Assembly (NCBI RefSeq): GCF_009827055.1
Contig: NZ_WUMK01000010.1
Coordinates: 1 to 64,000, forward strand
Source: Shinella kummerowiae
GTDB taxonomy: Bacteria; Pseudomonadota; Alphaproteobacteria; Rhizobiales; Rhizobiaceae
DNA: 64,000 nt
Direction of reading: 5' to 3'
In this document: positions 53,446 through 61,880 of the stretch, in pieces
Layout of the letters: each line of letters begins with the position of its first letter
How positions within the stretch are numbered: the stretch's first letter is position 1
Notes under the pieces: model-generated
Databases searched by the model: none
Told to the model about the DNA's origin: nothing
What the model saw: only the letters and a program-made list of their open reading frames with translations
Translations under genes and position numbers: made by a program

Positions 53446-55614
53446 ATGAAGACGAAGAGAGAACGGCAGTTCAGACTGGCACTGGCGTGCGGCACCGCCG
53501 CCATCGCCCTGCTGGCACCGCCTGTTGCCAACGCCCAGGATGCGAGCAAACCGACCTTGCTGCAGGAAATCCGCATTGAGGGATCGGACACGACCGGCGT
53601 CGAGGCCGTTCGAGGCGTCGTGGCGAAATCCACACGGACCGGCAGCAAGACTGCGACCGCCCTCAATGAGGTACCGCAGTCGGTTACCGTTGTCGGCCGG
53701 GAGCAGATCGACGACCAGAGCCCGCAGAAGATCGACGAGGCTCTGCGTTACGTCGCCGGCGTGAATCCTTCGACCTACGGTACGGACTCCGACACCGACT
53801 GGCTCTTCATTCGCGGTTTCCAGGCCGATCAGACCGGCATGTTCCTCGACGGTCTCTCCCTGTTCCAGACCGGCTTCGGCACCTTCCTGGTGGATCCGTT
53901 TTTCGTCGAGCGGATCGAAGTCATCAAAGGACCGAGTTCCGTGCTGTACGGCGGCGCCAGCCCGGGCGGCTTCGTCAATTTCATCAGCAAGCGGCCGACC
54001 GATGAGCCGTTGCACTATGTCGAAACCGGCATCAACAGCTTCGGCAATGGCTATCTCGGCCTGGACTTCAGCGACAAGTTCGGCAGCGACGACGTATTGA
54101 GCTATCGTTTGACCGGCAAGATTTCCGGCGGTGGCTGGGAAACCGACAGGTCGGACGATTTCCGCGGCACGATCGCGCCCAGCATCACATGGAAACCGGA
54201 CGAGGATACAAGCCTTACCATTCTCAGCTCGTATCAGAACGTCGACCTTACACACACCAGCACCGGCTTCCTGCCGTATGAAGGCACCGTCGTAGACAGG
54301 CCTGGCGTCGGCCGCATCCCGCGCGATCTGTTCTATGGTGACGAGAGCCGCGACGTCTACGAGCGTCAACAGGCGATGATCGGCTACGAGTTCGAACATA
54401 CGTTCGACAACAACTGGACGGCTCGCCAGAACCTGCGTTACGCTAGCGTCTCTCTCAAAGAAGATGCTCTGTACACTAACGGATGGTCGTCAACCGGCCC
54501 GACGAAGCTGGCGCGCTACCGGTTTGCGCATGATACGGATGTCGGCCTTTTCACTGTCGACAACCAACTCGAAGGCCAATTTGCGACGGGAGCCCTCGAT
54601 CACAACCTGCTCTTGGGGTTGGACTACCGAAACTATTCGCTAGATCAGACGCAGGCCGTCGGCTTCGGTGCTTTGGATCTCGATCCGCATAACCCGGTCT
54701 ATGGAATTGTTCCCCCGTCGCTCAATGATCCTTACCTTGATCAGGATTTGAAGCGCGATCAGCTTGGCATTTATGCTCAGGACCAGATCAAGTTCGGCGA
54801 TGGCTGGATCGTTACCGCCAACGCCCGGTATGACTTCGTCTCGACCGAGCTCACCGACCATTTAACGCCGACGAATTCGGTTGACGGCGATGAGCGAAAA
54901 TTCACATGGCGGGCGGCGCTCGCCTACGAATTTGCAAATGGCCTGACGCCCTACGCCAGCTATTCCACGTCCTATAACCCGACGACGACCACAGACCCGG
55001 AAGACGGTCTCCTGCCGTCGGAGACTGGAAAACAATGGGAAATCGGCGTCAAGTACGAGCCCGGCTTCATGGATGCCCTCATTACGGCGGCCTATTTCGA
55101 CATAACCCGAGAGAATGTCGCAAACACCAACTGGAATGGCTCTCAGACCGACGCGTATGCTATCGGCGAGGTGACGTCACGAGGGTTTGAAACCTCCGTA
55201 CAGGCAAATATCGCGAGCGGCTGGAAGGCCATTGGCGCCCTGACCTATCTCGATATGGAGATCACGAACGATTTCAATACCGCCCTCATCGGCAAGACAC
55301 CGATCCAGGTGCCGGACCTGACCGCATCGCTGTGGCTGGACTATTCGTTCCAAGGTGACGCGCTGGAGGGGTTGAGTGTTGCCGCCGGTGTTCGTCATAT
55401 TGGCAAATCCTGGGCGGATGACGCCAATACGCTGAGAGTGCCCGCCGCCACTCTGGTGGATGCCGCAATTCGCTTCAAGAAGGACAATTGGGCTATCGCG
55501 CTGAACGCGTCGAACCTGTTTGACAAGGACTATGTCGCAAGCTGCAAAGGTGCGAATTCGTGCGCCTATGGCGCAGGGCGTACCTTCATGCTCAAGGCAA
55601 GCACTTCCTGGTAA
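53446..55614 (+). CDS. TonB-dependent siderophore receptor (FhuA/FoxA-like)
   Basis: A 722-residue outer-membrane receptor. The signal peptide ends near PVANAQD. The plug domain follows (ALNEVPQSVTVVGREQIDD, then RGFQADQTGMFLDGL and VIKGPSSVLYGGASPGGFVN), then a 22-strand barrel ending in the aromatic residue W. There is no N-terminal STN signalling domain, so control is not of the FecIR type. The family takes up hydroxamate siderophores such as ferrichrome or ferrioxamine; the exact ligand is unknown. The middle of the gene looks a little less GC-rich than its neighbours. Confidence 0.92.
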   Translation: MKTKRERQFRLALACGTAAIALLAPPVANAQDASKPTLLQEIRIEGSDTTGVEAVRGVVAKSTRTGSKTATALNEVPQSVTVVGREQIDDQSPQKIDEALRYVAGVNPSTYGTDSDTDWLFIRGFQADQTGMFLDGLSLFQTGFGTFLVDPFFVERIEVIKGPSSVLYGGASPGGFVNFISKRPTDEPLHYVETGINSFGNGYLGLDFSDKFGSDDVLSYRLTGKISGGGWETDRSDDFRGTIAPSITWKPDEDTSLTILSSYQNVDLTHTSTGFLPYEGTVVDRPGVGRIPRDLFYGDESRDVYERQQAMIGYEFEHTFDNNWTARQNLRYASVSLKEDALYTNGWSSTGPTKLARYRFAHDTDVGLFTVDNQLEGQFATGALDHNLLLGLDYRNYSLDQTQAVGFGALDLDPHNPVYGIVPPSLNDPYLDQDLKRDQLGIYAQDQIKFGDGWIVTANARYDFVSTELTDHLTPTNSVDGDERKFTWRAALAYEFANGLTPYASYSTSYNPTTTTDPEDGLLPSETGKQWEIGVKYEPGFMDALITAAYFDITRENVANTNWNGSQTDAYAIGEVTSRGFETSVQANIASGWKAIGALTYLDMEITNDFNTALIGKTPIQVPDLTASLWLDYSFQGDALEGLSVAAGVRHIGKSWADDANTLRVPAATLVDAAIRFKKDNWAIALNASNLFDKDYVASCKGANSCAYGAGRTFMLKASTSW

Positions 55615-55666
55615 CACAGTTGGCATTTTCAATGGCCCAACCGCGGGCCGTAGATGACAGTCCGAC

Positions 55667-55702
55667 AAAAAGGGCGCGCCAGGTTTTCCGGCGCGCCTTT
55701 TT
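55667..55702. terminator. Bidirectional terminator between the receptor and the LLM gene
   Basis: AAAAAGGGCGCGCC and GGCGCGCCTTTTT pair in a long stem with one bulged G and a 9-base loop. A-rich and T-rich flanks give a U tract on both strands. It serves the plus-strand receptor gene and the convergent LLM oxidoreductase gene. Confidence 0.85.
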
Positions 55703-55729
55703 GTTTCCGGCAGTCTAAAAGAAGCGCAC

Positions 55730-56752
55730 CTAACGCCAACCCAGAGCCGGGGCAACGTGCTTCAGGATCGCCTCGATAACGTGGGCGTTGTATTCGACGC
55801 CGAGTTGGTTCGGCACGGTCAAAAGCAGCGTATCGGCCTCTTTGATGGCTTCGTCTTCCGCGAGTTGCTTGATCAGAACATCCGGTTCGCCGGCATAGGA
55901 GCGGCCGAAGATCGCCCTTGTCTTGTCGTCGATGAAGCCGATCGAATCCTCGTCCTTGCCGCCGCGGCCAAAATAGGCGCGGTCGCGGTCGTCCACGAGC
56001 GCAAAAATGCTGCGGCTTACGGAGACGCGCGGCGTACGGCTGTGCCCTGCTTCCTTCCAGGCCTCGCGATAGGCGCGGATCTGCGCCGCCTGCTGGACGT
56101 GGAAGGGTTCACCCGTCTCATCATCCTTCAAGGTCGAGCTTTGCAGGTTCATGCCGTGTTTCGCCGCCCAGACGGCCGTGGCGTTCGAACTTGCGCCCCA
56201 CCAGATGCGCTCGCGCAGGCCCTCCGAATGGGGCTCGAGCCGCAAAAGACCCGGCGGATTGGGAAACATCGGCCGCGGATTCGGTTGCGCAAAACCCTCA
56301 CCCTTCAGGATATCGAGGAACACTTCGGCGTGGCGGCGGCCCATATCCGCGTCACTCATGCCCTCCTGCGGCTCAAAACCGAAATAGCGCCAGCCATCGA
56401 TGACCTGCTCGGGTGAGCCGCGGCTGACGCCGAGCTGCAAACGTCCGCCCGAGATGAGGTCGGCGGCGCCAGCATCCTCGGCCATGTAGAGCGGGTTTTC
56501 GTAACGCATGTCGATCACGGCCGTGCCGATCTCGATCCTCTTCGTCCTGGCGCCCACGGCGGCCAGTAGCGGGAAGGGCGAGGCGAGCTGCCGGGCAAAG
56601 TGGTGTACCCGGAAGTAGGCCCCGTCCGCGCCAAGCTCTTCCGCGGCGACGGCAAGATCGATCGACTGCAGCAAGGTATCACCCGCCGAGCGGGTTTGCG
56701 ATTGAGGGGAGGGGGTCCAGTGTCCGAAGGACAGGAAGCCGATTTTCTTCAT
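55730..56752 (-). CDS. LLM class flavin-dependent oxidoreductase
   Basis: A 340-residue TIM-barrel flavin enzyme related to bacterial luciferase and alkanal monooxygenases. Visible family segments are AVAAEELGADGAYFRVHHFA, RIEIGTAVIDMRYENPLYMA and DLISGGRLQLGVSRGSPEQV. It uses FMNH2 supplied by a reductase; the substrate is unknown. The ATG at 56752 opens MKKIGFLSFGHW. It faces the siderophore receptor gene across a shared terminator. Confidence 0.88.
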   Translation of the reverse strand: MKKIGFLSFGHWTPSPQSQTRSAGDTLLQSIDLAVAAEELGADGAYFRVHHFARQLASPFPLLAAVGARTKRIEIGTAVIDMRYENPLYMAEDAGAADLISGGRLQLGVSRGSPEQVIDGWRYFGFEPQEGMSDADMGRRHAEVFLDILKGEGFAQPNPRPMFPNPPGLLRLEPHSEGLRERIWWGASSNATAVWAAKHGMNLQSSTLKDDETGEPFHVQQAAQIRAYREAWKEAGHSRTPRVSVSRSIFALVDDRDRAYFGRGGKDEDSIGFIDDKTRAIFGRSYAGEPDVLIKQLAEDEAIKEADTLLLTVPNQLGVEYNAHVIEAILKHVAPALGWR

Positions 56753-57058
56753 AGGTATCTACCTCGACGCGGAGCGTCCGTTGGGAGGATGTTGGCACCG
56801 AAGATGGGATATCGAAGCCGGCTTGAAAAGGCGCGCTCTGCGAACGCAGTGTTCACCGATCGATACCGCGACTGTTCATTTCGATTTGCACTTTTGCCGG
56901 CCCCGTTGAAGGGCAGAAACGAACGTCCTATCATCAGGATATGGGGGTTAAGTCTCGCCGAAGTGATCGATGACGCGACGCAATCAGGCACGATTTCCAT
57001 CTAGCGGACATTAACTATGACATAGCGTCCGTTTGAAAATTCGTTTACCATAAATTCA
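56753..57058. other. Intergenic region without a recognisable gene
   Basis: These 306 bases separate the divergent LLM oxidoreductase and DUF1612 genes. Short open frames exist on both strands but none looks like a protein. It should contain both promoters, and a nested palindrome lies at its right end. Confidence 0.6.
57005..57031. promoter_or_regulatory. Nested palindrome before the DUF1612 gene
   Basis: CGGAC (57005-57009) and GTCCG (57027-57031) enclose a second palindrome CTATG-A-CATAG (57015-57025). The element ends 27 bases before the ATG, in an AT-rich stretch, a typical operator position. The protein made by this gene has a helix-turn-helix domain and could bind here. Confidence 0.45.
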
Positions 57059-58183
57059 ATGCGTTATGATATTTCCAAATTGCCGCTTCACAGCCTTTTG
57101 CCCCGCATTTGCGGCGCGACGGCCGCCTTGGCGCGCCTCGACGAACGTCTCGCGCATTCGCCGGCCGGGGACGGCTGGATGGAGCGCATGCATTTCGCCG
57201 ACGCCTGCGCCTCGCTGTGGATAGACGGGGAACTTGTCCATCTCGAGGATCTCGTGCTTCACGACGACGGCCACGATATCCGCACGCCGACCCACGAACT
57301 CACCATCGCCCGCGATGTGCTGCGGACTCGCCGGCGGATTGTCCTGCAGCCGCCGGACTGGGCGCTCGATATCGACAGCGTCCGCAGCCTGCGTGGCCTG
57401 GGCGCCGCTGAACCAGTCGGCGATCGACGGGAAATGTCGGCTCCTCGCGCTGGCGATGAACCGCTGGCCTTGGGGAAGGTGAGGGAAGAAACGGACACTG
57501 CCGATCCCTTGGCAAAGGAACTCGCGGCGATCGATGCCCTGCTGGCGCGATCGGAGGCCGTCCTGTCCGGCGCCAGCGTTCCGCCACGGCGGGGTGGACG
57601 GGAAAAGGACCCTCTCGTCTACGACCTTGACTGGGATGAGGATGCGCGACTGGAGGAATGGCGCGTTGCCGTCGATGAAAGCCGGGAGCTGCCCCCGGTT
57701 CTGAGGGCAATAGTGCTGCTCGATGCCTGGAATGCCCTACAAGTGCTGCAACATGCCCCATGGCTGGGACGGCTTCTCGCCGCAGCCTGTTTGCGCGAGG
57801 CGGGTCTCACATCAGGAGCGCATCTTGCTGCGGCGAATGTCGGCCTGAAAACCATCCGGCGCGAACAGCGTGTCCACCGCGACCGGGATACCCGTCTTAC
57901 CGCTTACCTCGATGGGGTCACGGCCGCGGCGACGATCGGCATGAAGGAGCATGATCGACTGGTCCTCGCCCGGCAGATGATGGAGCGCCGTCTTGTTGAC
58001 CGCCGCACGTCCTCGAGATTGCCGGATCTGATCGATCTCGTGCTCTCCCGCCCGATGGTCTCGACGGGCATGGTTGCCAGGGCGCTCGGTGTGACACCCC
58101 GGGCGGCGTTGCGGATCATAGAGGACCTCAAGCTGCGGGAATTGACGGGCAGGGGGCGTTTTCGCGCCTGGGGCGTCTTGTAG
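57059..58183 (+). CDS. RHE_PE00001 family protein (DUF1612 with HTH domain)
   Basis: A 374-residue protein of the family named after a Rhizobium etli plasmid gene. The N-terminal part (DISKLPLHSLLPRICGATAA, WMERMHFADACASLWIDGEL, VHLEDLVLHDDGHDIRTPTH) and the DUF1612 part (LPPVLRAIVLLDAWNALQVL) are recognisable. The C-terminus is a helix-turn-helix (MVSTGMVARALGVTPRAALR, then LKLRELTGRGRFRAWGVL). Its function is unknown, probably DNA-binding. Such genes are frequent on rhizobial plasmids. Confidence 0.85.
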   Translation: MRYDISKLPLHSLLPRICGATAALARLDERLAHSPAGDGWMERMHFADACASLWIDGELVHLEDLVLHDDGHDIRTPTHELTIARDVLRTRRRIVLQPPDWALDIDSVRSLRGLGAAEPVGDRREMSAPRAGDEPLALGKVREETDTADPLAKELAAIDALLARSEAVLSGASVPPRRGGREKDPLVYDLDWDEDARLEEWRVAVDESRELPPVLRAIVLLDAWNALQVLQHAPWLGRLLAAACLREAGLTSGAHLAAANVGLKTIRREQRVHRDRDTRLTAYLDGVTAAATIGMKEHDRLVLARQMMERRLVDRRTSSRLPDLIDLVLSRPMVSTGMVARALGVTPRAALRIIEDLKLRELTGRGRFRAWGVL

Positions 58184-58304
58184 GTGGGGAGATTCCTGAC
58201 ATTGGCAGAATGCGTCCGGCTGGCAAGCGCAAGTGGTGCGCCTTCTGCATAGCTGCATTGCACAATAAATGTTTTCCAAACGGTCAAAAATTAAGCATAG
58301 TGCT

Positions 58305-58420
58305 TGCAGCTGATGCACACGGCGGTCTCCTCCCAGTCCGCTGCATCCGCTGTTCCCCTCTGGAGGTTTTCATATCTCCACACTTCATGGGCCTCGGTTT
58401 TCCGGTGGCCCATTTTTTTT
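58305..58420 (+). ncRNA. Putative AbcR/alpha-r15-like trans-acting small RNA
   Basis: A roughly 115-base intergenic unit folds into three stems. Stem 1 pairs GATGCA (58312-58317) with TGCATC (58342-58347) and GCGG with CCGC, exposing the loop UCUCCUCCCAGU, which is complementary to Shine-Dalgarno sequences. Stem 2 is GGAG-N10-CUCC. Stem 3 is a terminator, ATGGGCC-N13-GGCCCAT followed by eight T. Size, order of stems and the CUCCCA motif resemble the AbcR/alpha-r15 RNAs of Rhizobiales, which repress transporter mRNAs with Hfq. The 5' end is estimated; the family call is by resemblance only. Confidence 0.7.
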
Positions 58421-58481
58421 GCGCCAGCACCACGGGCCCAGTCACACGATCGCGGCAAAGGTTGAGACGTTGTGTTGAGAA

Positions 58482-58515
58482 AAGCCACTCCGGCACCTTC
58501 GTGCGGCAGTGGCTT
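58482..58515 (-). terminator. Terminator after btaB
   Basis: AAGCCACT (58482-58489) and AGTGGCTT (58508-58515) pair, with further pairing GCAC/GTGC inside. On the minus strand the stem is followed by TTTTCTC. It ends the btaAB transcript 26 bases past the btaB stop. Confidence 0.75.
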
Positions 58516-58541
58516 CGTTTCTCTCCTGCCGGCTGTGTCAG

Positions 58542-59204
58542 TCAAGGCATTCGGATGATGGCGATCCAGGAAAAGCCGCGATGCAAGCGTTTCGCTTCGC
58601 TGCGCCCGGCGTGAGCGTCAGCCAGTTCGGCGGCAAAGTCGAACAGGTCGGCGCGGGGCGTCACGTGGTGCCAACCGAGCCAGGCGGTCACAGCGCGCTT
58701 GAACCAGCCGGGCAAGCCCTGCATGTCGCCGAAATCGGCGATGTGCAGCTCCCCGCCCGGAGCAAGGCGGGCGGTCGCTTCCGTGACGACCTTCTGCCAT
58801 TGCGGGATCATCGATACGGCATAGGAGATGAAGATGCGGTCGTAGCTGCCCTGGCCGAAAGCCAATTGCGGGTCGAAAGCAGCGGCATCGGCCCTGGCAA
58901 GACGTATCCTGTCATGAAGGCCGGCGCCCGCGACAGCGGTTTCCGCCGCCGTGAGCATTTCCTGCGAGATGTCGATGCCGTGAAACCGGGCCTCCGGGTA
59001 GAGACCAGCCGCTTTCACGAGATTGCGCCCGGTACCGCAACCGATCTCCAGCACCGCGCCGCCCGGTACGGGCCGGAGCCCGGCAAGCAAGGGGTCGCGG
59101 CCGAGCAGGTAGTATTTTCGCGTGGCGTTATAGATGCCGAACCGACGCTGCCAGCGGTAGATGCGGTCCATCAGCAGCGCATGATCGGATAGTGCGTTCA
59201 TCAA
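58542..59204 (-). CDS. btaB: BtaB, SAM-dependent methyltransferase for betaine lipid (DGTS)
   Basis: A 220-residue class I methyltransferase that trimethylates diacylglycerylhomoserine to the betaine lipid DGTS. The SAM site is VLEIGCGTGRNL, followed by GIDISQEML and SYAVSMIPQW. The N-terminal HALLMDRIYRWQRRFGIYNA and the C-terminal GFSWIAIIRMP fit BtaB. It lies three bases after btaA, which fixes the assignment. Confidence 0.9.
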   Translation of the reverse strand: MMNALSDHALLMDRIYRWQRRFGIYNATRKYYLLGRDPLLAGLRPVPGGAVLEIGCGTGRNLVKAAGLYPEARFHGIDISQEMLTAAETAVAGAGLHDRIRLARADAAAFDPQLAFGQGSYDRIFISYAVSMIPQWQKVVTEATARLAPGGELHIADFGDMQGLPGWFKRAVTAWLGWHHVTPRADLFDFAAELADAHAGRSEAKRLHRGFSWIAIIRMP

Positions 59205-59207
59205 CGC

Positions 59208-60473
59208 TCACCCCTTGAATTCATAGAGGTGGAAACCGCCGTAGATCGACGAGCGATCCTTGTCGTGCAGCGCACGCGATTCCGCGGCGTGATAGGTCCA
59301 GCGGTCGAGGACTGTGTCGGCGACACGGCCGGGCAGCAGGCTTTCCGCAGGTGCCGTGCGGAAGATGACGCGGGCAGCAGGGGCGGCGGTGCGGGTGATC
59401 TCGCTCCACAACGCGTTGAGCTGCGCGTCCGTCATCCAGTCCTGCGCATCGAGCAGGATGAAGCGGTCGACCGATTGCGGGGCTTTTGCCGCAAGGAATT
59501 CGGTCAGCGACGTGTTGGTGATGGAGATACGACCGGCGCGGCTGCGAACCGCCTCGAAATTCTGCCGGGACAGATAGGGTGGTAGCGGCGCAAGCTCTCC
59601 GCTTCCATAACCGCGCCCGAAGGCCTGCCAGGCGAAATAATTCTCCGAGAGTGGGAAACCGCAGGCGAGCTTTTCGACACGCTGGCGCAGGATCGACGCC
59701 ATGTCGCTGCCGGCACCCGAAAGGGCCTCGTATTGCTGCGGCGGAATGCCAAGTCCGAAGAGCGAGCTTTTGCGCCCGGTCGCCCAACGGACCAGGCGCT
59801 TTTCGAACAGCGGCGCCAGCGTCTCGTCGAAGAAGCGCTTCTGGTCCTCGATCGTGCGCGCCTTGAGCAGGCCGCGCGGATCGGCGCCGTAGAGCCGGGC
59901 CATCGTGTGGCCAAGGCCGATGAAGCCGCCGAGCAGGCCGTGTCGATAGAGGCGGCGGTGGAAGATGGAGATGCGGCGGCGACCGGTAACGGTTCGACTT
60001 TCCCAGTAATCGCGCGTCTCCGCGTCGAGGAAGGGCCGCAGATATTGCCGGTAGGCGTCGAGGTTCCGGCGATCGTCGCCCTGGCCGTAGAAGCGATAGA
60101 AGGTCTCGTAGTCTGGCAGATGGGCGGCAGCGGTCAGTTTCAGGCGGTTGAACGCGACATGCGCCGGGTTGAGATCCACCGCCTCGATGCGGGCAGGATC
60201 AGCAACGAGATAGGACAGCGCATTGCAGCCGCCGGACGCGATGGTGACGATGCTGTTTCCCGGCGCGATTTTCAGCGCAGCCATGTCGACATCAGGATCT
60301 TCCCAGATTTGCGCGTAGACGAGGTTGCGGAAAAGCCGGGAGAAGACGTATTCGGACATTCCGGAGGCGGAGAGCAGCGGATTGCGGCGAACGGCGCGGT
60401 TGAGGCGCTTGCCGACCCCGTCCTTACGCGTTGCGGCCGGAGAGGGAGCGGGAGAGATCACCGTGTCGATCAT
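59208..60473 (-). CDS. btaA: BtaA, SAM:diacylglycerol 3-amino-3-carboxypropyltransferase
   Basis: A 421-residue DUF3419 protein that transfers the aminocarboxypropyl group of SAM to diacylglycerol, the first step of DGTS synthesis. Typical stretches are YAQIWEDPDVDMAALKI, TIASGGCNALSYLVADPARI and EAVDLNPAHVAFNRLKL. DGTS replaces phospholipids under phosphate starvation. A Pho-box-like repeat lies about 180 bases upstream of the ATG. Confidence 0.93.
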   Translation of the reverse strand: MIDTVISPAPSPAATRKDGVGKRLNRAVRRNPLLSASGMSEYVFSRLFRNLVYAQIWEDPDVDMAALKIAPGNSIVTIASGGCNALSYLVADPARIEAVDLNPAHVAFNRLKLTAAAHLPDYETFYRFYGQGDDRRNLDAYRQYLRPFLDAETRDYWESRTVTGRRRISIFHRRLYRHGLLGGFIGLGHTMARLYGADPRGLLKARTIEDQKRFFDETLAPLFEKRLVRWATGRKSSLFGLGIPPQQYEALSGAGSDMASILRQRVEKLACGFPLSENYFAWQAFGRGYGSGELAPLPPYLSRQNFEAVRSRAGRISITNTSLTEFLAAKAPQSVDRFILLDAQDWMTDAQLNALWSEITRTAAPAARVIFRTAPAESLLPGRVADTVLDRWTYHAAESRALHDKDRSSIYGGFHLYEFKG

Positions 60474-60649
60474 CAGGGTTTCCTACGCTGGAATGTCCGC
60501 CCTATCCATCGGCGCGACGGACTGGGCGGCGGCGAACTGCGCATGCCTGTGCGGTGAAGGGCGAGGATCGGTGCGAAACCCGCTGGGCAGTTTCCATCTC
60601 GATCGTCACAATCAGCGAACGACATGGGGCAGCGTTTCAACAGATCGCC

Positions 60650-60666
60650 ATGACATCCGCATGACA
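60650..60666 (-). promoter_or_regulatory. PHO box upstream of btaA
   Basis: On the minus strand TGTCAT-GCGGA-TGTCAT gives two direct half-sites 11 bases apart (forward ATGACA at 60650-60655 and 60661-60666), matching the PhoB consensus. It implies phosphate-starvation induction of btaAB, as is known for Sinorhizobium meliloti. Confidence 0.8.
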
Positions 60667-60725
60667 CCCGCCATTCTGTCCACAGGACCGTGCCCGATGT
60701 GTTGTCATCGCCGCCCTGCGATCGC

Positions 60726-61619
60726 TCAGCGCAGGAAGATCAGGCCCATGCCGACGACAACTAGCGCAGCACCGGCCCAGGCGCCACCGGCCGGGCGCTC
60801 GCCGGTCTTCAGCCACAGCATCGGCAGGATCATGACCGGCGAGGTGGCCGAGAGCGTCGAGATGATGCCGACCTTGCCGCCCGACAGCGCAAAGAGCAGC
60901 AGCGTCATGCCGATGGCGAGCGCCAGCACACCGGTCAACGCCGTCATCGCCGCAACCCTGAGCGTAAGCGGTCCTTTCGGTTTGACGGAAGGGATAGGCA
61001 GTTGGGTCAGGACGCTGAGACAGAGGGCGGCAATGCCGACGCGCAGCAGCGAAGCGACGAAGGGATCGAGGCCAGTCGCCATGACGGGGCGCACGAGGAT
61101 GGAGCCGATGGCCTGCCCGGTCGCCGCACCCAGCCCGAGCAGGACACCGATCGATAGCGGCCCCTTGATCGTTTCCCATTCATGTATCTGCGCCCGCCGC
61201 TTGCCGAAGAGAATGGCCAGGAACACGCCTGTCGCCGTCAGCGCGATGCCCATCATGGCGGCGACCGGCAGGGCTTCACCAAGCACTAGCCAGCCGAGCA
61301 GGGCGGCAATCGGCGCATTGAGCGCGAAGAGGATTCCGGAGCGGCGCGGGCCGAGCCGGTTCAGCGTGGCAAAGAGCAACGTGTCGCCAACGAAGATGCC
61401 GATCAATCCGGACAGCAGCAACGGGCCAATGCTGGCCGCATCCAGCTCCCGCCACGTGCCGGTCGCCACCACATAGAGGGCCAGAAGGCCGGTGACGAAG
61501 ATCTGGCGGACCCGGTTGAAGGCGGGTGCGCCGAGGTGGCCGGCAGGGCCCGCAGAGATCAGCCCTGTCAGGGCCCAGCAGGTTGCGGCGCCGAGCGCGG
61601 CAAGTTCATGGATTGGCAT
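60726..61619 (-). CDS. DMT/EamA family transporter
   Basis: A 297-residue, ten-helix protein with two EamA repeats (ELAALGAATCWALTGLISAG at the start; ALSGGKVGIISTLSATSPVM in the second half). The substrate is unknown. It lies upstream of btaA on the same strand, but the PHO box between them suggests btaAB has its own promoter. Confidence 0.85.
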   Translation of the reverse strand: MPIHELAALGAATCWALTGLISAGPAGHLGAPAFNRVRQIFVTGLLALYVVATGTWRELDAASIGPLLLSGLIGIFVGDTLLFATLNRLGPRRSGILFALNAPIAALLGWLVLGEALPVAAMMGIALTATGVFLAILFGKRRAQIHEWETIKGPLSIGVLLGLGAATGQAIGSILVRPVMATGLDPFVASLLRVGIAALCLSVLTQLPIPSVKPKGPLTLRVAAMTALTGVLALAIGMTLLLFALSGGKVGIISTLSATSPVMILPMLWLKTGERPAGGAWAGAALVVVGMGLIFLR

Positions 61620-61880
61620 TGTGTTCCGATCGATCGACTATATGCTTGTGGACATGCCTGTTCGCGATTCGCGTTAAAGCGCGCGCAAACGGCCCGCGTC
61701 CAGTGCCATATCTGTTGAATGAACAGAGTGGTTGGAAGATTTGCCGCCTTCAATATCCACGCTTGCATTCACTTTCTGTTTACAGCGAAGGCGGGAACAA
61801 ATTTCTGCTCCATTCCGTTTAAAGATAAGGACGGCAGACGGGAAAAAAGCTATACTGTTCGGCGACAGCAGGAGCGTTCG

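Noticed and set aside
56749-57000. 83-codon minus-strand frame upstream of the LLM gene
   Set aside because: Composition is not protein-like, and the start of the LLM gene and both promoters must lie here.
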